Assembly (NCBI RefSeq): GCF_020623625.1
Contig: NC_060203.1
Span: 372,001 to 436,000, forward strand
Reading direction: 5' to 3'
Source of the DNA: Saccharomycodes ludwigii
Taxonomy: Eukaryota; Ascomycota; Saccharomycetes; Saccharomycodales; Saccharomycodaceae
Length of the DNA stretch: 64,000 nucleotides
Shown one piece after another: positions 1 through 9,929 of the stretch (position 1 is the first letter of the stretch; every line of letters starts with the position of its first letter). The translations under genes and the position numbers were made by a program. The notes below the pieces were generated by a model, which saw only the letters and a list, made by a program, of their open reading frames with translations, was not told the origin of the DNA and searched no databases.

Positions 1-656
1 TGGGAATCATACTTAATAGCGGTATCTAAATGTTCTAATTCATCATCTCTGAATTCTCTAATAGTTTCAATCAATTCTTTTACTTCAACACTTTTACCAC
101 TAACTTTAGATCCATCTAACTTTTCCACCTCAAATTCTGTGTTCAGGGCTCTTAACTGATCATTATAGTGACCACCAATCACAGTTTCAACAGCCTCCGT
201 ACAAGCCATGGCTGCTTGTGGACTTATTAAGGCAGTTCCAGCACCCATAGCAAAGGCGCCAATTTTCCATAGTGGAGTAAATAAAGATGGTCTAACATTA
301 TGTTTGACTTGTAAATTGTTGAAGGTGTTATGATGATGTATTTCCTGATCCCACATGTGTTGTATAACGGGTTTTAAATGGGGGGTTTTGTTGGCTAACA
401 CCCAATATTGGCCTGCATATATATAATCTGCACCCAATTCACCAGCCTGATCGACTCTTATAACTCTATCCAAATAAGCTCTTTGTGCACCACTCAATGG
501 TTTGTATTGTGACGAAATAGGTACTTGATTGTCATTAGTTTCAGCAGCCGATTCGTTAAACGTAGCAGTAGTTGTTTTTAATGGGGAAAGAACAGAAAAT
601 GAACGCTTTTTCAATGCTGAAACTAGTGGTGATAGTATCGCTTGATTTTTTATCAT
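1..656 (-). CDS. COQ7: COQ7/CAT5, 5-demethoxyubiquinone hydroxylase (3' end cut by window edge)
   Basis: Di-iron monooxygenase of ubiquinone synthesis that hydroxylates demethoxyubiquinone on the matrix face of the inner mitochondrial membrane, as part of the CoQ synthome. About 218 codons are visible from the ATG at 656; the yeast protein is about 233 residues, so only some 15 residues are missing at the window edge. The carboxylate-bridged iron ligands are recognisable: Glu in DQAGELGADYIYAGQ, the EIHH of WDQEIHHHNTF, Glu in CTEAVETVIGG, and the final ELEH pair. The N-terminus (MIKNQAILSPLVSALKKRSF) is basic and hydroxylated as expected for a mitochondrial presequence. It is the ortholog of YOR125C, consistent with IAH1 (YOR126C) nearby. 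The family assignment is certain. Confidence 0.96.
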   Translation of the reverse strand, partial: MIKNQAILSPLVSALKKRSFSVLSPLKTTTATFNESAAETNDNQVPISSQYKPLSGAQRAYLDRVIRVDQAGELGADYIYAGQYWVLANKTPHLKPVIQHMWDQEIHHHNTFNNLQVKHNVRPSLFTPLWKIGAFAMGAGTALISPQAAMACTEAVETVIGGHYNDQLRALNTEFEVEKLDGSKVSGKSVEVKELIETIREFRDDELEHLDTAIKYDS

Positions 657-1048
657 GATTTGTGTATATTCTAAAATATTTTGTATTTAATAATTGAATT
701 TTTCAGTTTGTAATATTTTGCAGCTTAAAATATATTTGTATGTGAGAAATAATCTCTATTATAACAACGAATAAAGCAAAAAGCAGAGAAAAATGAATAT
801 AAAAATAAAAATAAAATCACGAAACTGTATGTTTTCCTGTTTATATATTTTGTACTAAAAAAAAAAAAAAAAAGTAAAATAAAATGCAGAATGGGAAACT
901 TATTTTACCTGCATCAATTTCTGAATGCTGAAAAAAGTAGACCCATTTTTTTTTGAAAAAAAAAAATAAATACGAAATTAAACAGAAATCTATTTGCACC
1001 TAAAATATCACTGATGACAATAGTTCCTAGTGATTGATAAAATAAAAA
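657..1048. other. Intergenic: COQ7 promoter and PHO92 3' flank
   Basis: This 392-bp AT-rich spacer lies upstream of COQ7 and downstream of the PHO92 stop, both on the minus strand. It holds two A-rich homopolymers (about 857-873 and 955-967). I see no ORF, RNA gene or confident regulator site. Confidence 0.6.
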
Positions 1049-2122
1049 TTATCCCTGATATTCCATTAAGAACGAGGTTAGTTGATTATTTGTATAATTC
1101 TCAAAAATCGTTATCATGCTTGTGGCTATATCAGGAGGAACCTCTTGTGTGTCTCTGCTATTGGTTACGGGTTTACCTTGATTTTCCTTTATAACTAAAT
1201 GCCTAAACATTCTGTTAGGAATATCTTTAACGTATATCCATTCAATATCAAATTCCCCTGGCCACCTGTTTTTGTTACTCCACACATCATCTTTGCACAT
1301 TCTTAGGTCACTCTTCATTTCAGCGACACCGCAAAATTTTCCTGATGCATTTACTGAATAAAATAGAAATACTCTATTCTTTCCATTTTGATATGCCTTG
1401 GACAATCTCTTATTACCTAATTGGGTAGAAGACCAAATATTATGTTTATATGAAGCGATTATATCAGCAAGGTCAAAAGATTTTATGACAAAGCATTTGG
1501 CACCAAAAATTTTTAGCTTTTGCTTTGGCGTCTTGAATAACGACCATTTATTATGCAAATAGTCAGTGGTGCCATTCTTTGAATAAGCTGAATGATATGA
1601 ATCATTTATATCTGAGGAGACTGGAACTATCAAGCCCTCTATATGTGGGCTTTTTATAGTGGTATCACTAGTATTAGTTGTTGTTCTACTCAAATTGGCG
1701 CAATCAAATAAACTTTCCTCAATAGTAAGATTATTTGTCCTTGGAGAAATTTCAGGATAATAACAACGGTGTAAATGATTATTATAATAATCATAATGAA
1801 TATTGTTATCATTAAAGTTTAAGTTCATATTCGTCTGTTGAGCATTACTAACATTTTCCTTGCAATCAGTAAGAGTATTTATGGTATATTTGGGATTATT
1901 ACCACTGTTATGCCCAGAGAACATTTGAAAACTGGTTTCATTGTTGGTATCACAATTATTAATCAGCTGAATGGTGTTTTTATTCTTTTGATAGTTTGCA
2001 TGGATTAAATAGTTATCCAATGATTTTAGAGTTTCAGAAATTGGATCTCTAGAAAATGTTTTTTGATTATCAAGGTGATACCAGTCACCGTTACAATTCA
2101 ATGTTTCATTTGCTACGTACAT
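1049..2122 (-). CDS. PHO92: PHO92/MRB1-like YTH-domain m6A reader
   Basis: A 357-residue protein with a C-terminal YTH domain (about residues 207-350), the fold that binds N6-methyladenosine in RNA. The domain shows SASYKHNIW-like helix 1 (IIASYKHNIWSSTQLGNKRL), the core strand FLFYSVNASGKFCGVAEM, and the diagnostic KPVTNSRDTQEV. The likely aromatic cage is Trp230, Trp281 and Trp287; the last two are six residues apart, against five in human YTHDF proteins. Residues 1-200 are Asn-rich and probably disordered. In S. cerevisiae the ortholog YDR374C (about 306 residues) acts on methylated meiotic transcripts and on PHO4 mRNA decay. The next gene, BCS1, is its neighbour in S. cerevisiae as well. 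The start at 2122 is an ATG. Confidence 0.93.
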   Translation of the reverse strand: MYVANETLNCNGDWYHLDNQKTFSRDPISETLKSLDNYLIHANYQKNKNTIQLINNCDTNNETSFQMFSGHNSGNNPKYTINTLTDCKENVSNAQQTNMNLNFNDNNIHYDYYNNHLHRCYYPEISPRTNNLTIEESLFDCANLSRTTTNTSDTTIKSPHIEGLIVPVSSDINDSYHSAYSKNGTTDYLHNKWSLFKTPKQKLKIFGAKCFVIKSFDLADIIASYKHNIWSSTQLGNKRLSKAYQNGKNRVFLFYSVNASGKFCGVAEMKSDLRMCKDDVWSNKNRWPGEFDIEWIYVKDIPNRMFRHLVIKENQGKPVTNSRDTQEVPPDIATSMITIFENYTNNQLTSFLMEYQG

Positions 2123-2683
2123 TGATGTAATTTATTAAGGTTTTTCTTGGAAAATTTTCTTTTTCTTTTTTCTTTTTTCTGCAGCTATTTTCTTTTTATG
2201 ATTCAAGTAGGAAAAAAAATAGCTGCAAAAAAAAAAAAAAAGATATAAAAAAAAAGGATTGAAGTTGAATATAAGTGCTTATTTTTCTTTTTTATGCATT
2301 GTTGTTTTATATTGTAAAAAAGATATGATAAAAATATACAAAAATTAGCCGCCTAATTAGTCAAAAAAAAAAAAAAAATAGTAAGTTCAAATTTTTGTGT
2401 CAATAACTTAACTTCTTTCCTTTTTGTTATATATATATATTTTTTTTCTCTCGGGGGGAGGTCACGGTAATAATCTGATAAATATTGTTATCTTTTAAAT
2501 TTTAAGAATTCATTTCATAACTGTTAAACTTTTTTTAGAACCATATAGTTTGCGAATTCTTCAAGTTCCGAAACAATCATAATCCGAAAAAAAAAAAAAT
2601 TCAAAGATACACCAAATCTATTTTTTTTCTTTTTTAAACTACATTTTTATTTACAAGTTAATATATTATCTTCCCAATAATAT
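2123..2683. other. Intergenic: PHO92 promoter and BCS1 3' flank
   Basis: 561 bp between two minus-strand genes. It contains several 12-16-nt A tracts (near 2226 and 2365), a short TA repeat at about 2432, a GGTCAC hexamer near 2460 and a TTCCGAAAC near 2565. I see no ORF on either strand. S. cerevisiae carries the CENP-W gene WIP1 (YDR374W-A) next to PHO92; no histone-fold ORF is visible here. Confidence 0.55.
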
Positions 2684-4024
2684 TTACTGGAAAACATGAT
2701 TCGGAGACTTTAAAGTTTCCACCATATTTAATGAATTTTCTGGGCTATTTTTATTGAAAACAAATAAGCCTTGTAATTGGGCAGTACTTATTGGAACATC
2801 CAAATCCGTAGCCTTTTTAACAAATTTTTCACATAACTCATTTTCACCAGGGTAGAACTTCAAAAACATCTGTCCAATCTGATAACTAGTGGCATTGCCA
2901 ATATAAACCTTATAATCTATTCTACCAGGTCTCATAATTGCAGGATCTAATCTTTCAACATGGTTTGTGGTCATAAACGTTATTGTTTCTTCAGAAGAAG
3001 TGACACCATCCAAAGCATTTAATAATCCACTAAAGGTAACTCCGGATTTAAACCCATTTTCTGCGGTTTGTTCTCTGTGGTTGAACGCAGCATCAACATC
3101 TTCCAATAAAAGAATACTTCTTTCTGGGATATTATTCATCAAGTGGTTTAGTCTGTCATCAGTTAAATTAGCCTCTGCTAAATTCATAATACAAATGTTG
3201 TAGTCCAAACTACCGGCCAATGCTTGTATGAAACTTGTCTTACCGCTGCCTGGAGGGCCATATAATAAATATCCTCTCCTATAAGGAATGCCTCTTTCAA
3301 AATACCATTCTCCATTTTTCATGAAATCTTTAACATCATAAACAATACCTTCAGCTACACCTTTATCTAAAATAACGGATGGTAATAGTCTTTTAGCCTT
3401 TGGTTGACCAAATGGTCGCCATTCGGGTCCCCAACTTGTATATATAACTGTTTTCCCCTCGTTACTTTTAAAAGCTAAATCCTTTGCTTCTTTTAATAAT
3501 TCATCAAATAAACGTCTATCCCTGTACAAGGTAGTTAGAGTGACAGTTTCAAATGGTGCGCCATTAGTCATATCGATCATTTTACCGCTTCTTTCCCTTT
3601 TAATTAATATGTACGCTCCCTTGTACTTAATAAAATGGTTTCCTGGACCCGGAACCAATTGAAATTTTGTGCTAACAGACCCATTATCATGTTGTATAAA
3701 ATTTGTTTCCACACTTAAATGTCTTGATGACCTGTTAGGATGCTGACCCATCCATTGCAAGAACCATAAATAGGATTTATCTTTACTTGGTATCTCTAAA
3801 TCAACAATTAATTGCCTATACAATAAGCTACTTAGCCCCTTAAATCCGGATCTTGCAAGAGCTAATGCAGAGCCTAAAAGCATCAATCCACCACCAGCAG
3901 CAAAATATGGGTTATTATCCATTATTTGATGCACCAAACTGTTGAATTGGCCAGTTGTGGTTTTAATTTCCTCAACATTGTCGACTGTTTCTGGTGTATC
4001 AATAATTGTTTTTGGTTCAGACAT
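2684..4024 (-). CDS. BCS1: BCS1, mitochondrial AAA ATPase, Rieske protein translocase
   Basis: Inner-membrane AAA protein that moves the folded Rieske Fe-S protein (Rip1) across the membrane during the last step of complex III assembly. It has 446 residues (456 in S. cerevisiae). The single transmembrane segment lies at about 41-57 ([17 protein letters not shown]), followed by the basic import signal and the Bcs1-specific domain to about residue 215. The AAA module has Walker A GPPGSGKT (256-263), Walker [10 protein letters not shown] (304-312), a TTNH sensor (352-355) and an RPGRID arginine-finger region (about 366-371). All catalytic residues are present. It has no cleavable presequence, which is typical of BCS1. 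Confidence 0.98.
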   Translation of the reverse strand: MSEPKTIIDTPETVDNVEEIKTTTGQFNSLVHQIMDNNPYFAAGGGLMLLGSALALARSGFKGLSSLLYRQLIVDLEIPSKDKSYLWFLQWMGQHPNRSSRHLSVETNFIQHDNGSVSTKFQLVPGPGNHFIKYKGAYILIKRERSGKMIDMTNGAPFETVTLTTLYRDRRLFDELLKEAKDLAFKSNEGKTVIYTSWGPEWRPFGQPKAKRLLPSVILDKGVAEGIVYDVKDFMKNGEWYFERGIPYRRGYLLYGPPGSGKTSFIQALAGSLDYNICIMNLAEANLTDDRLNHLMNNIPERSILLLEDVDAAFNHREQTAENGFKSGVTFSGLLNALDGVTSSEETITFMTTNHVERLDPAIMRPGRIDYKVYIGNATSYQIGQMFLKFYPGENELCEKFVKKATDLDVPISTAQLQGLFVFNKNSPENSLNMVETLKSPNHVFQ

Positions 4025-4733
4025 TGTACATATGTTGAATGGTATTTTTTTTTTTTCTCACTCTCGAAAAAATTCTAATGATTTGAATTAATTTGATGTG
4101 TCTTGAAAAAGAAAGTCATGAAAGTTGTTAGAGAAAAAAAAATTTTTTTCCGCAAGTTATTCTTTATTTTTTGAAAACCGAGTCATAATAAAAAAAAAAA
4201 AAAAAAAAAAAAAATGAACAGAAATCTTTATTAATTTTTATTGAAGATCACAATTATATATAAAAATCCAAGTTCAACTACCACTTATAATATCAAGTTT
4301 AAGGTTATCTAAGATAAAGAAAGCCATTACTTTAAATATATTCCAATTAAAGATATAACCAAGTAGATCTTGACATAAAGTTTATTATCCATTTTTCTTC
4401 TTCTTTTTTCCTTTCTTTTTGTAAACAATGACAAGAGATAAGAAGGAAGAAAACTGGATTCATTAGCACTGACTAATATTAGAACTTTTTAATAGGTGTC
4501 ACAAATTTTTTCATTTATGGCTTTATTTTTTTAGGTGATTACACTTTATCAAATGCTATTTAGTAATTTTCTATAATAATTAAAATATTCACATACTTAC
4601 TCAAAGGCATATGAGCAACGTTATCTTATATTTGTCATTTTAAGATTTCCATGAAAAGTTTACAATTTTCGATTTAAGCGTAAATAGAAATGTTCAGCCC
4701 TTTATTATTATTGTTTTTTTTTAGAAACGAAAA

Positions 4734-4764
<31 letters not shown>

Positions 4765-4913
4765 GCTTAGAATCGAGCTAGATCAAAATACTACTCTGAG
4801 AAGTAGCTTGATATTGATAAAGACTTTGTGTGAAAAAAATACATATAGGCTTAAATTATATAATGGTATAAGTTGTTTAGAAATAATATATTGCAAAAAA
4901 AAGAAAAAAAAAA

Positions 4914-4947
<34 letters not shown>
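4025..4947. other. Intergenic: BCS1 promoter and IAH1 3' flank
   Basis: 923 bp without an ORF. It holds a 25-A run (4190-4214), an A-rich stretch near 4730-4764, an imperfect inverted repeat at about 4781-4811 (arms ATCAAnnTACT and AGTAGCTTGAT), and an (AT)n dinucleotide repeat at about 4918-4948 that touches the IAH1 stop codon. No RNA gene was recognised. Confidence 0.55.
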
Positions 4948-4953
<6 letters not shown>

Positions 4954-5733
4954 TTCTAAATTACTTGCATCATCTTTAATACTCCTCCAATTAGGTAATT
5001 TATACTTTAAATTATCAGGATGATACTCGGAATAATTATTTTTAATACATTCTAACAAGACATCATAAAGACATTTATACCCATGTCCAGAAAAATGTAA
5101 ACCATCACATAACATCGGAGTCCAATCGTCATTTAAATTTTCCTTGGCATATTTTATAAACTCTGTATTCAAATTAATAACAGGAACATCTAACTCCCTG
5201 CCCACTTCCTCACAGGCCTGAGCATACTTGGCGAAATTTTCATTAGTTCTAACATAACCAGAATCGACTTCTTCTTTTTTAGATGGATCCCACAATTCGG
5301 CGTTGAATAAAGCTGGCGAAATTAAAATAGTTTTAATTTTGGCATCTTGAAGCATTCTCACAAGCTTAATGGTATTTTCTTTATATTCTTTGATTTCAAC
5401 TTTTTGATGGCCCCCTAAACAGGAATCGTTGGAACCAAAGAATACAGTAGCCATTTTGATTCTACCAGTGCCGTTTCCACTTTGTTGATTTTCGATTGAT
5501 AAGATTTGAGGTAAAACTTTCAAGGCCCATCTTGAGTTAAAACCTGAAAAACCTCTTTGAACAATGTCTAGTTTGCGGGTGTATTTATTGGTTAGAGCAG
5601 CACCCAAAGAAAACTGCTGGTGGACTGGTGTGTTTGTTTCAAAGTTTTGAGCTTCTTGAAAGGCGGTGTTAAATGCAAATTCCGTGATGGAATCGCCAAA
5701 TAACAAAAACTTGTCATATTGTAGAGTAGACAT
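4948..5733 (-). CDS. IAH1: IAH1, isoamyl-acetate-hydrolysing esterase (GDSL/SGNH family)
   Basis: SGNH hydrolase that cleaves acetate esters such as isoamyl acetate, so it sets the fruity-ester level in opposition to alcohol acetyltransferases. It has 261 residues against about 238 in S. cerevisiae. Block I is FLLFGDSITEFAF with nucleophile Ser15. The block III oxyanion residue is in FFGSNDSC. The catalytic Asp and His sit in CDGLHFSGHGY near the C-terminus. No signal peptide is visible, which fits a cytosolic enzyme. Ortholog of YOR126C. The stop codon borders an (AT)n repeat, so the 3' end of the gene may be length-variable. Confidence 0.95.
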
Positions 5734-6109
5734 GGTTGGGTTATAATTTTTTCTTTCTTTTTGATTATTGTGTATAGTAGAAGATATGTATTAGCATTTT
5801 CCCTATCTCTAGATATCGAAAACAAAAAAGTAGTTCCATACACAAATTTTAGTAATACCTTTAATATATATATATATATTTAAGTAGGAAAAAAAAAAAA
5901 AAAAAAAAAAAAATAGATTTGAACATTATATTGAAAGCTCCGAGACAAACCGTATAGATAAAAAAAAAACTTTTAAATGCAATATAGTAAAAAGTATATG
6001 TTTATAGAGTTAAAATTTTATAATCCATTACGTTATATGATTGAGAATTATAGTATTGATTAATTTCTCTTTTTATGTCTTGAAAATGTGGACATACAGA
6101 GATTAAGTG

Positions 6110-6415
6110 ATGTTTGGTTATTGGGTTGTCTTCTTGTTGTATAATAAATTAAAAAGGCTCTTAGAAACTCCACTTTGTTTTTCTTTTTTTTTTTTTTTTC
6201 CTTGTTTATCGCGCAATTTTACATTTTATTTTATATTTTTATTAAATAAGTACAAAATAGTCAATGATAATGATTTCTACTTGTTGGATCGAGACGGGAA
6301 CACAAATATCCTCGGTTTAAAAAATGAATTCAAGTTTTCACAGCAATATTCCCCTAAATATTCCAAAGTAAATCGTTGGGTCAATCTACTACATAAATAC
6401 GATTACAGTTTTTAA
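6110..6415 (+). CDS. Orphan ORF, unrecognised (possible small gene or remnant)
   Basis: An open frame of about 101 codons from the ATG at 6110. I do not recognise it. The first half is translated homopolymer (a long Phe run from a T tract) and looks non-coding. The last 55 residues, from NKYKIVNDNDFYLLDRDG to HKYDYSF, have a balanced, protein-like composition with charged and aromatic residues, unlike other spacer ORFs here. It lies between the IAH1 promoter and ARH1, where S. cerevisiae has no counterpart that I know. Possibilities are a small lineage-specific gene, the 3' exon of a spliced gene, a decayed remnant, or chance. I saw no GTATGT/TACTAAC pair that would define an intron. Confidence 0.25.
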   Translation: MFGYWVVFLLYNKLKRLLETPLCFSFFFFFPCLSRNFTFYFIFLLNKYKIVNDNDFYLLDRDGNTNILGLKNEFKFSQQYSPKYSKVNRWVNLLHKYDYSF

Positions 6416-6467
6416 TGTACTTATTTCTATTTAGCCATTAGATATTACATATTAAATATGTAATAAA

Positions 6468-6480
6468 GTCATTTTAAACG
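6468..6480 (+). promoter_or_regulatory. Candidate Abf1 site upstream of ARH1
   Basis: GTCATTTTAAACG matches the 13-bp consensus RTCRYBNNNNACG exactly. It lies about 180 bp upstream of the ARH1 ATG and just before a 32-T tract, the usual Abf1 plus poly(dT) arrangement of yeast nucleosome-free promoters. The motif match is seen; binding is inferred. Confidence 0.4.
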
Positions 6481-6516
6481 TATATATTTATCTCGCTCTT
6501 TTATTTATCCATTTAC

Positions 6517-6555
<39 letters not shown>

Positions 6556-6658
6556 GGTCAATCATTTATTTGAGGGGAAAAAAAAAATTAGTTTGGATCT
6601 TGTCAATTTATAATAGCAAATAGGGTAAACAAAAACAAAATATATACATATACATTCA

Positions 6659-8125
6659 ATGAAATCTATATCGATTATTGGGTCGGGTCCAAGTGGATTT
6701 TATACAGCCTATCATTTGTTAAAAAAATCACCTATTCCATTAAACATCACATTATGGGAAAAATTTCCAGTGCCATTTGGATTATCTAGATACGGAGTAG
6801 CACCTGATCATCCAGAAGTAAAGAATTGTGAAGAAACTTTTACACAGTTTGCTAATGCGTACACAATACCCTCTGGTAGCAACAATTTAATGCATAAATT
6901 CCAATTTATTGGAAATGTTCAGATCGATTCAGAAAAATTGTTTAAACTAAGATCAATACAAGATTGTGTTATTTTAAGTTACGGGTGCAACAATGACAAG
7001 AAGTTGGGAATTCCTGGTGAAAATGATACTTTAGGAGTAGTTAGCAGTAGACAATTTGTAAATTGGTATAATTCATATCCGGAAAATGCCTGTGCTACAC
7101 CTGAACAATGGAAAGGGTCTGATTTTTGGAAAAATGTGAAAAATGTTGCGATAATTGGGAACGGTAATGTAGCTTTGGACATATGTAGAGTCTTATTAAC
7201 TTCAAATATCAAACAGTATTGGCAAAATACTGATATAAACCAAGCTAGTACGGAGGCGATTAAACATGTATCAAATGTTAAAATTATAGGTAGAAGAGGA
7301 TACGAGCAAAGCAAATTTACTAACAAGGAATTTAGAGAGTTATGGGAGTTGGAAAAATATGGGATAAAAGGGAATATAGATTCTAAGTATTTATCGAATG
7401 TGGATGAATCCAAATTAGATCGTGCGGGCACAAGAAGATTAGAAATGGTTAAGGAGTACATGAAACCTTTTGACCAAAGAACCAAGAAAAACTACAAAAA
7501 ATTTAAACCACCCAGTACTTTCACTAAATTTTGGGAATTTGATTACATGAAAACACCAGTAAAAATTAACAAAGATGCTCGAAACAACAGAATATCTTCT
7601 ATAACTTTGGCCATTAATAAAGTAAACGAGATGAACAAATTCGTTATTGATAACTCTAAACCTTGTATCGACTACCCAATAGACTTTTTGATTACTTCGC
7701 TAGGCTATAAAGGTGTTAACATTGATGAACTAGGGTGTCAAAAGCATTTAAATAATATTAAGTTTGCAGGTGATCATTTAGCAACAAACAGAGAAGGTCA
7801 AGTTTTATCATCAGTGGACAATAAACCAATTCCAGGTCTATTCGCCAGCGGATGGATCAAAACAGGTAGTAAGGGTGTTATAGTTTCTACCATGATAGAT
7901 TCCTTTACAGTGGGTGATGAAGTAATCAAGTATTTACAATGTAGCGCTACCTCAAACCAGCAAGCATCTATAATTGACTTACAAAATACGGTACTAGATT
8001 CCACTAACTATAAACCTACAACCTGGTTTGATTGGCTTAAGTTGGATGCATATGAGAAAAAATTGGGCAATCCTAGACGCAAAATTATCAACATTGCTGA
8101 CATGTTAAAGATAATAGGAAAGTAG
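6659..8125 (+). CDS. ARH1: ARH1, mitochondrial adrenodoxin reductase homolog
   Basis: FAD- and NADPH-dependent ferredoxin reductase that passes electrons to Yah1 for Fe-S cluster synthesis, haem A and ubiquinone synthesis in the matrix. It has 488 residues (493 in S. cerevisiae). The N-terminal FAD Rossmann motif is IIGSGPSGFYTAYHLL with GxGxxG at 8-13, then the family signature FPVPFGLSRYGVAPDHPEVK. The NADPH motif IIGNGNVALDICRVL begins at about residue 164. The C-terminal FAD contact FASGWIKTGSKGVI is intact. The visible N-terminus begins almost directly at the FAD fold, so any presequence is very short or lies upstream of this ATG; no in-frame upstream ATG is obvious. Ortholog of YDR376W. 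Confidence 0.97.
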   Translation: MKSISIIGSGPSGFYTAYHLLKKSPIPLNITLWEKFPVPFGLSRYGVAPDHPEVKNCEETFTQFANAYTIPSGSNNLMHKFQFIGNVQIDSEKLFKLRSIQDCVILSYGCNNDKKLGIPGENDTLGVVSSRQFVNWYNSYPENACATPEQWKGSDFWKNVKNVAIIGNGNVALDICRVLLTSNIKQYWQNTDINQASTEAIKHVSNVKIIGRRGYEQSKFTNKEFRELWELEKYGIKGNIDSKYLSNVDESKLDRAGTRRLEMVKEYMKPFDQRTKKNYKKFKPPSTFTKFWEFDYMKTPVKINKDARNNRISSITLAINKVNEMNKFVIDNSKPCIDYPIDFLITSLGYKGVNIDELGCQKHLNNIKFAGDHLATNREGQVLSSVDNKPIPGLFASGWIKTGSKGVIVSTMIDSFTVGDEVIKYLQCSATSNQQASIIDLQNTVLDSTNYKPTTWFDWLKLDAYEKKLGNPRRKIINIADMLKIIGK

Positions 8126-8813
8126 CCAATCATATTTGCGTATTTTTTTTAATTTTTACCTTTGCGGAGTTTGTTAGGAGATGACTGTAAATATATTTTT
8201 GTATCGTTATTTACGAAATACATTATTTATTTAATTTTTTCTTTTTTCTTTTTCCATTAATAAAAGTTGCAGAAAAACAGTACAGTATTTTATTGCGTAT
8301 AAAATAGAATATATTAGTTTTGTTATTGTAGCGCTGCATGGTTTTATATGCAATGATTTAAACCCAATGGAAAGAACAGGGGGAAAAAATAAAGAAATAA
8401 AAAAATAAAAAAAAAGTTTGTTATTTTTCTTCTTCTTTGAAATTCGACTTTTTGCACCTATGATTCTTATTTTATTTCTGCACTTGCTTGCCTTTTAAAC
8501 ATAGCTAATTTTTGATCACAAGCTTTGTTTAGGTGTGATTGATTTATTAGGTTCTATATGTTCGGAATTGTACCATTAGAATATTTCTCTTTTCTCTTTT
8601 TTCCCTTTCTATTCTGCTTTTAATACTTGGTTTGTGATATCCAACTTGGGTTCACGTTAATTCCATTTTGAAATTCAATAATTTCGATCTCTGTTTCCTC
8701 TTTCTTTTTATTGTCAAATGTTTTGCACTTTTTTTTAACTTAATTAAAAATAGAGAAGAAAGATATACATAGCAAACACATACTCAAAAAAAAAAAAAAA
8801 ACAAAAAAAAAAA
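8126..8813. other. Intergenic: ARH1 3' flank and ATP17 promoter
   Basis: 688 bp between co-oriented genes, with no ORF. It contains a CCAAT-like ACCCAATGG near 8361 (imperfect for Hap2/3/4/5) and two A runs (8786-8801 and 8803-8813) that form the immediate ATP17 leader. Confidence 0.5.
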
Positions 8814-9110
8814 ATGATTGCTAAACGTGCCTTATCCACTTTAATTCCTCCAAAAATTGTATCTGTCAAGAATTTAGGGGCTGCTCCAAATTCCAAGAGA
8901 ATTAGCAACGTTGTTTCATTTTATAAGACTTTGCCACAAGGATCTGCTCCAGTTGTTAAACCATCTGGTGTTATTGGTAGATACAAAGCTAAGTTCTTTG
9001 ATGGTGACAATGCCAGTGGTAAGCCATTGTTACATTTGGCTGGCTTTATTTTAGTTATGGGTTACACTATTGAATATTTGACTCATTTGAGACATCATAA
9101 AGAGCATTAA
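8814..9110 (+). CDS. ATP17: ATP17, subunit f of mitochondrial F1Fo ATP synthase
   Basis: Small Fo subunit needed for assembly and dimer-interface stability of the ATP synthase in the inner membrane. It has 98 residues (101 in S. cerevisiae). The N-terminus MIAKRALSTLIPPKIVSV is a short basic presequence. The soluble middle contains GVIGRYKAKFFDGDNASGK, and one transmembrane segment lies near the C-terminus (PLLHLAGFILVMGYTIEYL), ending in LRHHKEH. Codon use is strongly biased (TTG Leu, GGT Gly, GCT Ala), as in highly expressed genes. The ATG is preceded directly by an 11-A run. Ortholog of YDR377W, following ARH1 as in S. cerevisiae. Confidence 0.97.
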   Translation: MIAKRALSTLIPPKIVSVKNLGAAPNSKRISNVVSFYKTLPQGSAPVVKPSGVIGRYKAKFFDGDNASGKPLLHLAGFILVMGYTIEYLTHLRHHKEH

Positions 9111-9212
9111 GGAAAAAAAAAAAAAGAAAAAAAAAAAAATATCGAACACGATTGTGGATAAATCCATTTTTCGACTTTTCCTTTTTATTAATAGAAATGG
9201 AGAGAAACTGAA

Positions 9213-9243
<31 letters not shown>

Positions 9244-9573
9244 TTATTATTATTATTAATACTACTATTATTATTATTATCATTAATATATCACTATATA
9301 TTCCAACAAACATATTTATATGGTTTTTAGTTTTATAATGCAAGACAAAATAACTGGATTAAATGATTTTTTTTTCTCTCTCTCTCCTATCGTTACGTTG
9401 CTATATAGCGGATGTTTTTATTTTTTTTAATTTAATTTTAAAATACAACCTATATTTTCGTAAAAATATTTATATATAAAAAATCATAACACTTTTTGTG
9501 GGCACTCTTGATATCTTGATAGGAACTGACCTTTGTATTTAACGTTTGCATTTGATTATCTATATTTGCTTAA

Positions 9574-9605
<32 letters not shown>

Positions 9606-9650
9606 AATACATTTTTAATTTTAATGTTAATATTATTTTCCTCCTCCTTT
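9111..9650. repeat. Convergent spacer ATP17/LSM6 with A/T and ATT microsatellites
   Basis: 540 bp where two 3' ends meet. It holds A tracts just after the ATP17 stop, a T run near 9212-9237, an (ATT)n stretch at about 9240-9288 and another long T run near 9577-9599. No ORF or RNA gene is seen; termination signals for both genes must lie here. Confidence 0.55.
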
Positions 9651-9929
9651 TCAGGCTTCACCAATGTATGTAACTTGGGTACCTCTTAGGAATATATCGT
9701 TGTTATATTGACCTAAGGCACCATTCTTGCTATGCTCGTAACACTCCGTTGCTTGCGCCAATGCGACATTCATAAAGCCATCTATTGAGACTAATAAACC
9801 GGTGTATAATAAACCCGAATTTAATTTAACATTGACAGTTTTCCCTATGATGTTTGCCAAAAAATGAGAAGCAGCAGATTCATTGTCGTTTATTGTCGTA
9901 ATGGAAGTGGTGGAATTTTTAGAGGACAT
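9651..9929 (-). CDS. LSM6: LSM6, Sm-like RNA-binding ring subunit
   Basis: Subunit shared by the Lsm1-7 ring (cytoplasmic decapping and decay) and the Lsm2-8 ring (U6 snRNA binding). It has 92 residues (86 in S. cerevisiae). The Sm1 motif is GKTVNVKLNSGLLYTGLLVS followed by DGFMNVAL, with the conserved Asp-x-Asn RNA-binding pair. The Sm2 motif is IFLRGTQVTYI near the C-terminus. A Ser/Thr/Asn-rich leader of about 20 residues precedes the Sm fold. Ortholog of YDR378C. The gap to its right is one end of the proposed inversion. Confidence 0.97.
   Translation of the reverse strand: MSSKNSTTSITTINDNESAASHFLANIIGKTVNVKLNSGLLYTGLLVSIDGFMNVALAQATECYEHSKNGALGQYNNDIFLRGTQVTYIGEA

Larger units (their letters stand above)
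5734..6658. other. Intergenic: divergent IAH1/ARH1 region
   Basis: 925 bp between divergently transcribed IAH1 and ARH1, holding the orphan ORF (6110-6415). Other contents are an A run near 5890-5913, a 32-T run at 6520-6551 about 110 bp upstream of the ARH1 start, and an Abf1-like site at 6468-6480. Confidence 0.55.

Noticed and set aside
2455-2600. Point-centromere-like arrangement: GTCACGGT, about 100 bp of AT-rich DNA, then TTCCGAAAC
   Set aside because: The CDEI match fails at its last two bases, the CDEIII resemblance is limited to a core, and gene order in S. cerevisiae gives no centromere here. It is more likely ordinary PHO92 promoter sequence.
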